Below are positions 51,407-60,087 of a DNA stretch of 64,000 bases, piece after piece. Positions within the stretch are counted from its first letter, which is position 1. Each line of letters begins with the position of its first letter. The stretch comes from CBDDLD01 sp965230605. GTDB taxonomy: Bacteria > Bacteroidota > Bacteroidia > Flavobacteriales > Flavobacteriaceae. Both the position numbers and the translations under genes were made by a program. The notes beneath the pieces were generated by a model that was not told the origin of the DNA, made no database searches, and saw only the letters and a program-made list of their open reading frames with translations. The stretch is from assembly GCA_965230605.1 (NCBI GenBank), contig CBDDLD010000004.1:558001-622000 (forward strand). The letters are read 5' to 3'.

Positions 51407-52255
51407 ATGATGAAAAAAATTAAATCTACATCTAAGTTATTGGCTGCTATTGTGGTTTTAGGATTGACATTCTATTCATGCAGCACAAATGATGAACCTA
51501 TTGAGGGAGAGAATCAAACTTCGGATACAACTGAAGTACAACGATCTGCCGAAGTAGATGCTATTGAAGTTGTTCTTGGAGACATTATTATTGATGCTTA
51601 CGAAGGACAAGAAGCGGACACAGCCGGACGCACATCGCAACAAACTTCTATTCCGGAATGTGTAACTATTACGGTTGTAGTACAACAAAACTTTAGAGAA
51701 GTGACTTTAGATTTTGGCGATGAAGGCTGTTTAGTTCACGGTCATATACTAAAAGGACAAATTGTATTTACATACAGTAGAGACCCTGAAGCTCAAGAAG
51801 TACTTATTAGTTATAACTTAATAGACTTCTTCTTTGATGCAAAGAATGTTCTGGGAAGCCGTACAATACTTAAGCAATTATCTAACGAGAATGGAAACCC
51901 TCAGTTCACGCATACTTTAGACCTTACTGTTATTTGGCCAAACGGAGCTCAGGCTTCTAGAGAAGGTCAGAAAGTAAGAGAATGGGTTGAAGGTTTTGGA
52001 AGTGGTTTGTTTAGTGATAACGTATTCGAAATTACTGGCTACTGGAATACGACATTTATCAACGGTAATACACATACTTACGAAGTTTTAACGCCACTAA
52101 GAAGAGAAGTGATTTGTTACTACTTTGTTAGTGGTTCTATAGATGTTCAACGTACTAATTTTGGTGGAGTCTTTGATTATGGTGATGGAGATTGCGATAA
52201 TCAAGCCACATTTACATTCAATAATGGTGAGGAAATCTCCATTACTTTGAATTAG
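51407..52255 (+). CDS. Lipoprotein of unknown function
   Basis: 282 residues; ATGATG start, lipobox FYSC with Cys25 (Cys24 from the second Met). A Glu/Thr-rich linker (about 28-75) precedes a domain with four well-spaced Cys (VPECV, DEGCLV, EVICYYF, DGDCD) and beta-strand patterns with an FDYGDGDCDNQATFTF end. Two repeats of an F-D-x-G-D-x-x-C pattern (LDFGDEGC; FDYGDGDC) suggest internal symmetry. I recognise no named family. It is the only plus-strand gene between rpsO and tamL and ends at a strong terminator. Confidence 0.85.
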   Translation: MMKKIKSTSKLLAAIVVLGLTFYSCSTNDEPIEGENQTSDTTEVQRSAEVDAIEVVLGDIIIDAYEGQEADTAGRTSQQTSIPECVTITVVVQQNFREVTLDFGDEGCLVHGHILKGQIVFTYSRDPEAQEVLISYNLIDFFFDAKNVLGSRTILKQLSNENGNPQFTHTLDLTVIWPNGAQASREGQKVREWVEGFGSGLFSDNVFEITGYWNTTFINGNTHTYEVLTPLRREVICYYFVSGSIDVQRTNFGGVFDYGDGDCDNQATFTFNNGEEISITLN

Positions 52256-52279
52256 GTTTTTATTAGTTTGAGTTAAAAT

Positions 52280-52310
52280 GAAAAGCGCGTCAATATTGAC
52301 GCGCTTTTTT
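52280..52310. terminator. Bidirectional terminator between lipoprotein gene and accD
   Basis: AAAAGCGCGTCAAT / ATTGACGCGCTTTT is a gapless 28-bp palindrome (52281-52308) extended by T on the right and overlapping the accD stop codon by a few bases. Confidence 0.9.
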
Positions 52311-53166
52311 ATGCTCTTAAAGGTTGATTACTAATCAAATCGATATAGAGATTAACCTTATCTTTTAAGTCCTTACGATGGGTTATAAAATCTAAGAATC
52401 CATGCTCTAATAAGAATTCAGAGGTTTGAAATCCTTCTGGTAACTCTTGCCCTGTAGTATCTCTAACAACTCTTGGACCTGCAAATCCAATAAGTGCACC
52501 AGGCTCAGAAATATTAATATCACCTAGCATTGCAAATGATGCAGTGGTGCCTCCTGTTGTAGGATCAGTACAAAGTGAGATATAAGGCACTTTAGCATCA
52601 GCCAATTGTGCCAGTTTAGCAGAGGTTTTTGCTAACTGCATTAAAGAAAGTGCTGCTTCCATCATACGTGCACCACCAGATTTACTAATAATCATAAATG
52701 GAATTTTCTTCTTTAAAGCATAGTCAGCAGCTCGGGCAATCTTTTCTCCTACAACACTACCCATAGATCCTCCGATAAATGAGAAGTCCATACAGGCAAT
52801 CACTAAATCATTGCCTTTAGATTTTCCTACGGCAGTACGTACGGCATCTTTAAGCTTTGTTTTTTCTTGGGCAGCTTTCAAACGTGCAGGATATTTTTTA
52901 GTATCCTCAAACTTTAAAGGATCTTTTGATGTTAAGCCTGCATCCAATTCTTTGAATTCATTATCATCAAATAGAATTTCAAAATATTCTTTACTTCCAA
53001 TTCTAACATGATAGCCATCTTCAGGACTTACATAGAAATTTTGTTCTAATTCTTTAGTGTCAATAATCTTTCCGGTAGGGGATTTATACCACAACCCCTT
53101 GGGGGTGTCTTTCTTCTCTTCCGTTGAGGTTTGAATTCCTTTATCTTTTCTTCTGAACCAAGCCAT
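52309..53166 (-). CDS. accD: Acetyl-CoA carboxylase carboxyltransferase subunit beta
   Basis: 285 residues, crotonase-like carboxyltransferase. AccD pairs with AccA to move the carboxyl group from biotin to acetyl-CoA, the first step of fatty-acid synthesis. Core segments: FIGGSMGSVVGEKI, ISKSGGARMMEAALSLMQ, SLCTDPTTGGTTASFAMLGD and GFAGPRVV. Odd: the N-terminal zinc ribbon is present in outline (LWYKSPTGKII, VSPEDGYH) but all four Cys are replaced. The gene lies 42 nt behind fbaA with its own -7 box. Confidence 0.96.
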   Translation of the reverse strand: MAWFRRKDKGIQTSTEEKKDTPKGLWYKSPTGKIIDTKELEQNFYVSPEDGYHVRIGSKEYFEILFDDNEFKELDAGLTSKDPLKFEDTKKYPARLKAAQEKTKLKDAVRTAVGKSKGNDLVIACMDFSFIGGSMGSVVGEKIARAADYALKKKIPFMIISKSGGARMMEAALSLMQLAKTSAKLAQLADAKVPYISLCTDPTTGGTTASFAMLGDINISEPGALIGFAGPRVVRDTTGQELPEGFQTSEFLLEHGFLDFITHRKDLKDKVNLYIDLISNQPLRA

Positions 53167-53202
53167 AGAGTAATTTGTTTAATTCGTTTAGTTAGTTGGA
53201 TG

Positions 53203-53210
53203 CAAATTTA
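53203..53210 (-). promoter_or_regulatory. -7 box upstream of accD
   Basis: Minus-strand TAAATTTG, a match to TAnnTTTG, 37 nt ahead of accD and overlapping the last 3 nt of fbaA. No TTG at the normal -33 distance, so the site is tentative. Confidence 0.4.
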
Positions 53211-54275
53211 TAAAGTATTTACATTATTTAGGTCCTCAAATGCTTTCTTTAATCGCTCTACAAAAGCATTTTCTCCTTTTCTCAGCCAAACTCTAGGATC
53301 ATAGAACTTTTTATTTGGCACATCTTCACCTTCTGGGTTTCCTATCTGCTGCTTTAAATACTCTACTTTTTCACCCATGTAATCACGAACACCACTCATA
53401 AATGCATATTGCATATCTGTATCGATATTCATTTTAATAACGCCATATCCAATAGCTTCTCTAATCTCATCAACTGTAGAACCAGAACCACCATGAAAAA
53501 CAAAATCGATATGATTATGACCAAGCCCATATTTCTCTGAGATATGCTCTTGAGAATTCTTCAAAATTTTTGGAGTCAATTTTACATTTCCAGGTTTGTA
53601 CACGCCATGTACATTACCAAATGCTGCTGCAACAGTAAACTGATCGCTTACTTTGCTTAGCTCTTCATAGGCATAAGCTACTTCTTCTGGCTGCGTATAT
53701 AGTTTAGAGTCATCTACATCGGTATTATCTACGCCATCTTCTTCACCACCGGTAATACCTAACTCTATTTCTAAGGTCATTCCCATTTTACTCATTCTGG
53801 CTAAATATTGCTTGCAAATTTCAATATTCTCTTCAATAGGTTCCTCAGACAGATCAATCATGTGAGAACTATATAGTGGTTTCCCCGTTGCTTCAAAATG
53901 TGCTTCGCTAGCTTCTAACAAGCCATCAATCCATGGTAATAATTTCTTGGCACAGTGGTCAGTATGTAAAATTACAGGAACACCATAAGCTTCCGCCATA
54001 TCATGAACATGTTTTGCTCCGGCAATAGCTCCGGCTATGGCTGATTTTTGACCATCGTTGCTTAAACCCTTTCCCGCATTAAATTGTGCACCTCCATTTG
54101 AGAATTGGATGATTACCGGTGCATTAAGCTCAGCAGCAGTTTCTAAAACACCATTTATTGAGTTAGAACCAATAACGTTTACAGCTGGTAACGCAAAGCC
54201 TTTTTCTTTAGCCAGTTTAAAAATTTCTTGTACTTCTCTTCCTGTAGCAACTCCGGGTTTAATATTATGAGCCAT
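53208..54275 (-). CDS. fbaA: Fructose-bisphosphate aldolase, class II
   Basis: 355 residues from the ATG at 54275 (MAHNIKPGVATGREV); the in-frame start at 54353 is rejected because the extra 26 residues do not look like an aldolase N-terminus. Zinc ligands and catalytic regions are visible: VILHTDHCAKKLLPW, LEIELGITGGEEDGV, FGNVHGVYK and DFVFHGGSGS. Zinc-dependent aldolase of glycolysis and gluconeogenesis in the cytoplasm. A TACTTTTG -7 box lies at 54305. Confidence 0.97.
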   Translation of the reverse strand: MAHNIKPGVATGREVQEIFKLAKEKGFALPAVNVIGSNSINGVLETAAELNAPVIIQFSNGGAQFNAGKGLSNDGQKSAIAGAIAGAKHVHDMAEAYGVPVILHTDHCAKKLLPWIDGLLEASEAHFEATGKPLYSSHMIDLSEEPIEENIEICKQYLARMSKMGMTLEIELGITGGEEDGVDNTDVDDSKLYTQPEEVAYAYEELSKVSDQFTVAAAFGNVHGVYKPGNVKLTPKILKNSQEHISEKYGLGHNHIDFVFHGGSGSTVDEIREAIGYGVIKMNIDTDMQYAFMSGVRDYMGEKVEYLKQQIGNPEGEDVPNKKFYDPRVWLRKGENAFVERLKKAFEDLNNVNTL

Positions 54276-54304
54276 GATTGATTTTTTAGTTGAAAAATTG
54301 ACTT

Positions 54305-54312
54305 CAAAAGTA
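54305..54312 (-). promoter_or_regulatory. -7 box upstream of fbaA
   Basis: Minus-strand TACTTTTG fits TAnnTTTG, 30 nt ahead of the chosen fbaA start, which supports the shorter start. No clear -33 TTG. Confidence 0.45.
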
Positions 54313-54402
54313 CATAAAATTTGAATAAATGCATGAGCTTTATTCGTTATCAATCGTAGAAAAAAGAACGAAAACGATATCGTATTTATGTCCTGCTAAT
54401 GA

Positions 54403-56973
54403 TTAGAAAGGATAGTTGATACCAATATTATATACCGCATTTCTGAAGTTGTAATCTTTAAACCAGCGACTGCCTAGAGGTCGAGAGGGGTCATAGGTTT
54501 TAAAACCAATATCACCTCTGAGTATGAAGAAATTGAAATCATATCTAAGACCAAAACCAGTTCCTAAAGCAATATCTTTTAAGGATCCAAAATTATTGAA
54601 GGTTGCAGCATCTTCTTCAACATTATCAAGGACGTTCCATATGTTCCCAGCATCAGCAAATAAGGCACCGTTTAGACTTCCAAATATGTTAAAGCGTTGC
54701 TCTAAACTGAAATGAAGTTTTAGGTTGGCTTCATTAAACTCATTGGTTGTTTGTGAGCTTCCTGGTCCTAGGTTATATGCTGTCCATGCTCTATTATCGT
54801 TGGGTCCTCCTGCAAAATAACTTTCCGCAAATGGGATACTGTTAGAGTTTCCGTAGGGGATGGCAATTCCGAAATAACTTCGCATAGCTAAAACACTACT
54901 CCCCCCTAAGCCCCAATATTTTGTATAGTCTAATTCTGTTTTGAAGTATTGGGAGAATGTAACTCCGAATACATCGAACTCACCATCATCATTTTTTTCG
55001 ATACCCACAATGTTAGAAATCCCTGATAATAAATTTCCGGCAAGTTCTACATGAAACTTGAAGATTGAAAAATCATTATCAAAAATATTTTCACGTCGGT
55101 CTTTCTTGTAATCAAAACTCGTAGATAAGATAAGGTTGTCTTCAGTAAGACGTTGTTTCCTTTGATCGATGTTGTTTATGGTTATAAAATCACTATCAGA
55201 TGGTGTTAGAGAGGTGTTCTCGTTTAAAACATCATCAATAAACATATCAGCTTGATCAGGAATGCCTAAAGACTGGTCACTAGGGATGTAATTTATATTC
55301 TGAGCAATAGAATTCAGTCGATTAAACGAATTAGTATATACACCAAAATAATTATCAGTATTGAGATTTTTTACGAACTGAATATTGAATAATTCTAAAC
55401 TGTTAGTCACTGTATTAGATGGAAGCCAGTTGTATTCAAAAATCCCAGAAACGGTCTGTTTATCAAGCCCAATATTTCTTTGACTGGTCATAGAAACATT
55501 GATCTTAGTATTTGGAGACATGTATTTCGGAATAATTTTATCTGTGTTGAAAGGAATAAAAAAGCGGGGTATTGTAAGACTTAGGTTAGCTCCAAATTCA
55601 TTAATATCAAAAAATTGATCATCGGAATCATTTCCGTCTTTTGAAGCACCTATAGAACCAAGCCCTGAAATTTCTAGAGTTTCTGCTCCTCTAAAAATGT
55701 TTCTAATCTTGAGGCCTGTACTAAATGCAAATCCGATAGTTTGGATATTACTCTGAGAGACATCGAAAGAAAACCCTAAATCATATTTTTTTCTGGGTGA
55801 TAGGTAAATATTTGCTGTTAATGTGGTATCGTTTTCGTTTTCGATATATTCGATACTTGGATATCTAAACATTTGTAATTCGTTTAGATATCTAGATGTT
55901 CGCGTTCTATCTACATCGCGATAAACAGAGTCTTTGTCAATAAATATAGCATCTGTTAATGCTTTAGGTTTAAACTTCAATTTATCAATACTGTAAAGAT
56001 TATATCCTTGAAAAGTTGTTGTATCAGAAATCGGCTTGCTTCTATTTTCAAACCTATAATCGGTAAAAATATTGACGTCCTTTATTTTATAGATTTTAAA
56101 AGGCTCTAATCGTGTAGAATCATCATTTCTTATAATACGATCTTGTATATACAATTCTGTGTTCACTTTTTTATTTGTCCCAATGGTATCAATCTCAAAA
56201 TTGATATAATCCTGACCAAAATGATAAATACCGGAGTTTCGCATTAATGTATTTATGCGGGATCGTTCTGCAGAGAAGTTTTCTTCATCGTATTGTTCTC
56301 CTTTTTTTAATAATGAAGCGGATCGATTTTTTCTGTATATAGAATCTACAACAGGAGACGAAATAAATATTTTTAAAGAGTCTAAGGGGTAGGGGTCGTT
56401 TTTGGTTACTGTGTATTTTACTTTAGCACGTTTGTTAGAATCTCTTTGAATTTCATAATCTACAGTAGAATCAAACCACCCTTTACTGAAGTAGTACTTT
56501 CTAAGATTGTTTTTCGATTTCTCCGTTTTTGCTTCATCAACAATTGTTGGTGCTTCACCGGTACGCTTAATCCAAGCATTAAAGTTTCTCCGAGCTCTAA
56601 GATCCCTCTCAAGCTGCTTTTTAGAGAGTAATCTAGTTTTGCGTTTTACCTTTCTTTCATTGTCTAAAACCTTTACTTTGAGTATAGAATCGATGTTTGG
56701 CCGAGCCATATTATAGATGTGAAGACGAAGCGGAATACCTAGGAGCGGAATGGTTGTGTTTTCTTTTTGAAGTAACAAATTATTAACCCGTTCTTCGTTA
56801 TTTACTTTGCCGTCAACTATTATGGTATTTTCTGTAAGAAGGTGTTCGTTGTTTTTTACTCGCTTTACAGCATCGCATGAAAAGAATAAAACTATAAGAG
56901 TAGACAAAGCAAGCCATTTAGGGAAAGAGCTCTTGATAAAGTTTAATAATGTAATGCTTCTGTGCGAATTCAA
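54403..56973 (-). CDS. tamL: BamA/TamA-family outer-membrane lipoprotein TamL
   Basis: 856 residues with a lipoprotein signal (lipobox FFSC, Cys33), POTRA-like domains (about 45-400) and a C-terminal Omp85 beta-barrel (about 410-856) with the surface-antigen pattern (SYFAGGPNDNRAWTAYNLGPG) and terminal GINYPF aromatic end. A lipid-anchored TamA homologue is the TamL type of Bacteroidota, acting with TamB in outer-membrane protein or lipid export; the partner is not in the window. It is divergent from a TrmH-type methyltransferase gene. Confidence 0.92.
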   Translation of the reverse strand: MNSHRSITLLNFIKSSFPKWLALSTLIVLFFSCDAVKRVKNNEHLLTENTIIVDGKVNNEERVNNLLLQKENTTIPLLGIPLRLHIYNMARPNIDSILKVKVLDNERKVKRKTRLLSKKQLERDLRARRNFNAWIKRTGEAPTIVDEAKTEKSKNNLRKYYFSKGWFDSTVDYEIQRDSNKRAKVKYTVTKNDPYPLDSLKIFISSPVVDSIYRKNRSASLLKKGEQYDEENFSAERSRINTLMRNSGIYHFGQDYINFEIDTIGTNKKVNTELYIQDRIIRNDDSTRLEPFKIYKIKDVNIFTDYRFENRSKPISDTTTFQGYNLYSIDKLKFKPKALTDAIFIDKDSVYRDVDRTRTSRYLNELQMFRYPSIEYIENENDTTLTANIYLSPRKKYDLGFSFDVSQSNIQTIGFAFSTGLKIRNIFRGAETLEISGLGSIGASKDGNDSDDQFFDINEFGANLSLTIPRFFIPFNTDKIIPKYMSPNTKINVSMTSQRNIGLDKQTVSGIFEYNWLPSNTVTNSLELFNIQFVKNLNTDNYFGVYTNSFNRLNSIAQNINYIPSDQSLGIPDQADMFIDDVLNENTSLTPSDSDFITINNIDQRKQRLTEDNLILSTSFDYKKDRRENIFDNDFSIFKFHVELAGNLLSGISNIVGIEKNDDGEFDVFGVTFSQYFKTELDYTKYWGLGGSSVLAMRSYFGIAIPYGNSNSIPFAESYFAGGPNDNRAWTAYNLGPGSSQTTNEFNEANLKLHFSLEQRFNIFGSLNGALFADAGNIWNVLDNVEEDAATFNNFGSLKDIALGTGFGLRYDFNFFILRGDIGFKTYDPSRPLGSRWFKDYNFRNAVYNIGINYPF

Positions 56974-57076
56974 ACTACAGGCAAAATTTTGATAATATAT
57001 AAGCCTAACAAAAATTAGTCCAAAAAAGTATTACTTTGTGATACAATTTAACACCAACAAATGTAAAGACATTTTA

Positions 57077-57802
57077 ATGTTATCAAAGAATCAGATAAAG
57101 TTAATTAAAAGTTTATCCCAAAAAAAATTCAGAGAACAACACGGTTTATTTACGGTAGAAGGCATCAAAGGGATTACGGAGTTCTTAAATTCTAGTTACC
57201 AGTTGCATCATATATATACCACTGAAGCCGTTTTTAATTGTTCTCAAGACGATTGTACCATAGTATCCGATACGGATCTTAAACGTATTAGCAACCTAAA
57301 GTCTCCAAACACAGCAGTAGCAGTGTTTAAGGTGGCAGAGCAACAATCTATTGGCACATCTGGTTTAATTGTTGCCCTTGATGCAGTGAGAGATCCGGGT
57401 AATTTGGGGACCATTATACGATTATGTGATTGGTTTGGTATAAAAGATCTGGTGTGCAGTAAAACTACTGTAGATTGTTATAATAGTAAGGTTGTGCAAG
57501 CTACTATGGGATCGCTAACCAGGGTAAATATTCACTACACAAATTTGGAAGACTTTATCAAAACCTCCAAATTAACATCATTTGGAACTTTTCTCGATGG
57601 GAAAAATATTTATTCTACAGGCCTGCCTCCTGAAGGAATCATTGTGCTAGGAAACGAAGCCAATGGCATATCAGATAGTTTGGCAGATTATTTAGATGAG
57701 CGTATTACAATTCCTCAATTTGGCGATTTAAAGACAACGGAAAGCTTAAATGTAGCCACAGCTACGGCAATTACTTTAAGTGAATTTAAAAGGGCTCAAT
57801 GA
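57077..57802 (+). CDS. TrmH/SpoU-family RNA methyltransferase
   Basis: 241 residues from the ATG at 57077 (MLSKNQIKLIKSLSQKKFREQ); an in-frame start at 57038 would add 13 residues. The N-terminal SpoU substrate-binding domain is followed by the knotted SPOUT domain: ALDAVRDPGNLGTIIRLCDWFG, IIVLGNEANGIS and IPQFGDLKTTESLNVATATAI. These enzymes 2'-O-methylate ribose in rRNA or tRNA; the site cannot be told. Its stop overlaps the dioxygenase start by 4 nt (ATGA), so they are co-translated. Confidence 0.93.
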   Translation: MLSKNQIKLIKSLSQKKFREQHGLFTVEGIKGITEFLNSSYQLHHIYTTEAVFNCSQDDCTIVSDTDLKRISNLKSPNTAVAVFKVAEQQSIGTSGLIVALDAVRDPGNLGTIIRLCDWFGIKDLVCSKTTVDCYNSKVVQATMGSLTRVNIHYTNLEDFIKTSKLTSFGTFLDGKNIYSTGLPPEGIIVLGNEANGISDSLADYLDERITIPQFGDLKTTESLNVATATAITLSEFKRAQ

Positions 57803-58524
57803 ATTTTGATTTGATAAAAACAGAATTAAACAGTAATGGCTTTACAGTTTGTCAAGATTTCTATTCAGAGCAAGAGATAAAGAATATAGTGGCAACTATA
57901 GAAAACACAAGCCTTATTAAAACTACAAAACAATCCAATCGACAAGTGTATGCTATAAGAAGGTTTTTGAAAGAGATGCCTGACCTGAAAGAATTATTGT
58001 TCAACGATAAACTTAAGTCCTTACTTGGTAATGTATTTGATAATAAATATTTTAATACAAAAGCGATTTACTTCGATAAACCTGAGATATCAAACTGGTT
58101 TGTTAGTTATCATCAAGATATAAGTATTGCAGTAGATCGGAAAAAAGATATAAAAGGTTATGGTAAGTGGACTAAAAAAGGAACTGGTTATGGTGTTCAT
58201 CCACCATTAGAAATATTGAATAGTATTGTTACTGTTCGAATCCATCTAGATAATACGACTATTGATAATGGTGCTTTAAAAGTAATTTCAGAATCTCACA
58301 AAAAGGGAGTTTATTCTCCTGCAAATATTGATCATGAAAAGGAATGTGTGTGTAATGTACGAAGAGGTGGAATAATGTTAATGAAACCATTAATTATGCA
58401 TGCATCTGAGAGAACAAAAAATAAAAAACAAAGACGAGTCATTCATTTAGAGTTTTCTGATAAAGATCTTGAGTTGCCCTTAAATTGGGCTGAAAAACTG
58501 AATGTATATACTACTGAAACGTAA
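57799..58524 (+). CDS. Phytanoyl-CoA dioxygenase (PhyH)-family 2-oxoglutarate/Fe(II) oxygenase
   Basis: 241 residues with the facial triad: H105-x-D107 in WFVSYHQDIS, distal H201 in LIMHASERT, and R213 (RRVIHLEF) as 2-oxoglutarate ligand. Cupin-like core throughout (NSIVTVRIHLDNTTIDNGALKVI). Substrate unknown; small-molecule or lipid hydroxylation is typical. It overlaps the upstream methyltransferase by 4 nt, an unusual pairing, and its 3' end overlaps the convergent porT by 14 nt. Confidence 0.9.
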   Translation: MNFDLIKTELNSNGFTVCQDFYSEQEIKNIVATIENTSLIKTTKQSNRQVYAIRRFLKEMPDLKELLFNDKLKSLLGNVFDNKYFNTKAIYFDKPEISNWFVSYHQDISIAVDRKKDIKGYGKWTKKGTGYGVHPPLEILNSIVTVRIHLDNTTIDNGALKVISESHKKGVYSPANIDHEKECVCNVRRGGIMLMKPLIMHASERTKNKKQRRVIHLEFSDKDLELPLNWAEKLNVYTTET

Positions 58525-59224
58525 AGTTGATAAAGATCCCTCTGGTTTTCATAGTGTTTACATTTCCTGTCCAAGGGCTATTAGGATCTGCATCTCTGAT
58601 GATTTCATCATTAAACGCAAAAATACCTCGTATAGAAGGTGTAAACTTAAAGTAGAGAAGGTACAAGTCAATCCCAAAACCTAATTCATAGAAATAGGTG
58701 TTCTTGGTCATTCTAAATTGCCCTGCACTATTATCATCTGGGTTTTCCTCATTACTAGATAAATTAAGCGCCATAGATACACCACCAATTATAAAAGGCT
58801 TAAAATTATTGATACGTTTTGTCGACACTTTTAAGAGCAAAGGAAAATGCACATATGTAGATTTTACCTCACGAAGCAAATCTGAATCATTAAACTCTTG
58901 TCCCTGAAAATAGCTTTCGTCGTACACTAGGTTTCTAGTTGTAAAGAATACACCAGGTTCTAGTCTAAGATCTAAGTGATCATTAATTCTCATATTACCA
59001 ATGAGACCTAGATGAAATCCAAAGGTATTATCAACTAAAATGTCTTTAAGATCTTCCTCGTAAGTAAACTTAAAATCGTAATTATTAAAGCCTAAGAAGT
59101 AACCCCAAGAAAGGAATTGTTTATCAAAATTTTCATTATTCTTAATCTTCTCTTTACTGAAAAGTTGGGCCGTACCATTCTGGTAGGTTAACAAAAGTAC
59201 TATGACGATAACTAACTTCTTCAT
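58511..59224 (-). CDS. porT: PorT-family outer-membrane protein (type IX secretion)
   Basis: 237 residues with a signal peptide (ends near NGTAQ, residue 20) and an eight-strand type beta-barrel pattern (FGFHLGLIGNMRINDHLDLRLEPGVFF; TYVHFPLLLKVS; FIIGGVSMALN) ending in an aromatic residue (FTFQ). Placement directly behind the menaquinone methyltransferase gene is the known setting of porT/sprT in Flavobacteriia. PorT is required for type IX secretion and gliding in species that have them. It begins 1 nt after ubiE stops. Confidence 0.88.
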   Translation of the reverse strand: MKKLVIVIVLLLTYQNGTAQLFSKEKIKNNENFDKQFLSWGYFLGFNNYDFKFTYEEDLKDILVDNTFGFHLGLIGNMRINDHLDLRLEPGVFFTTRNLVYDESYFQGQEFNDSDLLREVKSTYVHFPLLLKVSTKRINNFKPFIIGGVSMALNLSSNEENPDDNSAGQFRMTKNTYFYELGFGIDLYLLYFKFTPSIRGIFAFNDEIIRDADPNSPWTGNVNTMKTRGIFINFTFQ

Positions 59225-59225
59225 A

Positions 59226-59957
59226 TTATGCTTTAGATGCGGTATAAACTGTAGCTACACCAAAAGTTTGGGGTATATCTTCGACATTAATAAACCCAAT
59301 TTGTCTTAAAATATTGTTCAAGGCTTCACCAAAAGGAAAAACGGAAGCAGAATCACTTAAGTATTTATAGGCTTTTTTATCTTTTGAAAATAGTTTTCCG
59401 ATGGTTGGCAAAATAAATTTAGAATATATTTTATATCCCTGTTTATAAGGGGTTTTTGTAGGTACAGAGGTTTCTAATATAGCAAATATACCGTTAGGTT
59501 TCAAAACTCTTAGTATTTCAGATAGTCCTTTCTCAAGATTTTCAAAATTTCTAATTCCAAAAGCCACAGTAATAGCATCAAAAGTATTATCCTCAAAAGG
59601 GAGGTCTTCAGAGTCACCAATAACCATACTTATGATACCATCCAACTCTTTTTGAGTTATCTTTTTCCGACCGACTTCAAGCATACCATCACTAATATCC
59701 AGTCCAATAATTTCTTTGGCACCTGTACTAGTTAAACTTATAGCTAAATCACCAGTGCCGGTAGCTATGTCGAGTATATTAGAAGGTTGCTTTTCTGCAA
59801 CAAGTTTCACCACTTTCTTACGCCATTTTACATCAATACCAAAAGAGATCACACGATTTAAACCGTCATATTCTTGAGAAATATTATCAAACATCTGCGC
59901 GACTTGCTCTTTTTTATTGAGCTTACTATCCTTGTATGGTTTTACTTTTTCAGCCAT
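59226..59957 (-). CDS. ubiE: Demethylmenaquinone/ubiquinone C-methyltransferase
   Basis: 243 residues from the ATG at 59957 (MAEKVKPYKDSK); the codon at 59960 is TTG and less likely. Class I SAM methyltransferase: ILDIATGTGDLAI, IIGLDISDGML, GDSEDLPFEDNTFDAITVAFGIRNF and the C-terminal GVATVYTASK. It makes menaquinone from demethylmenaquinone for the respiratory chain. A TATATTTG -7 box at 59971-59978 predicts a very short leader. porT follows after 1 nt. Confidence 0.96.
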   Translation of the reverse strand: MAEKVKPYKDSKLNKKEQVAQMFDNISQEYDGLNRVISFGIDVKWRKKVVKLVAEKQPSNILDIATGTGDLAISLTSTGAKEIIGLDISDGMLEVGRKKITQKELDGIISMVIGDSEDLPFEDNTFDAITVAFGIRNFENLEKGLSEILRVLKPNGIFAILETSVPTKTPYKQGYKIYSKFILPTIGKLFSKDKKAYKYLSDSASVFPFGEALNNILRQIGFINVEDIPQTFGVATVYTASKA

Positions 59958-59970
59958 CAAAAATTTTTGG

Positions 59971-59978
59971 CAAATATA
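59971..59978 (-). promoter_or_regulatory. -7 box of ubiE-porT
   Basis: Minus-strand TATATTTG, perfect match, ending only 13 nt before the ATG at 59957. The leader would be roughly 8 nt or less. Confidence 0.5.
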
Positions 59979-60055
59979 GTGTATTATAAGGGTTTTGTTC
60001 GTAATGCAGCAGTATTATATTAATGTAAAAGCCTATGACGGATTCAAAATATATG

Positions 60056-60063
60056 TATATTTG
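60056..60063 (+). promoter_or_regulatory. -7 box of trkA
   Basis: TATATTTG, perfect match to TAnnTTTG, 24 nt ahead of the trkA start. No TTG stands at the ideal -33 distance. Confidence 0.5.
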
Positions 60064-60087
60064 CTTATTACTTTCAACATGTAAGAA

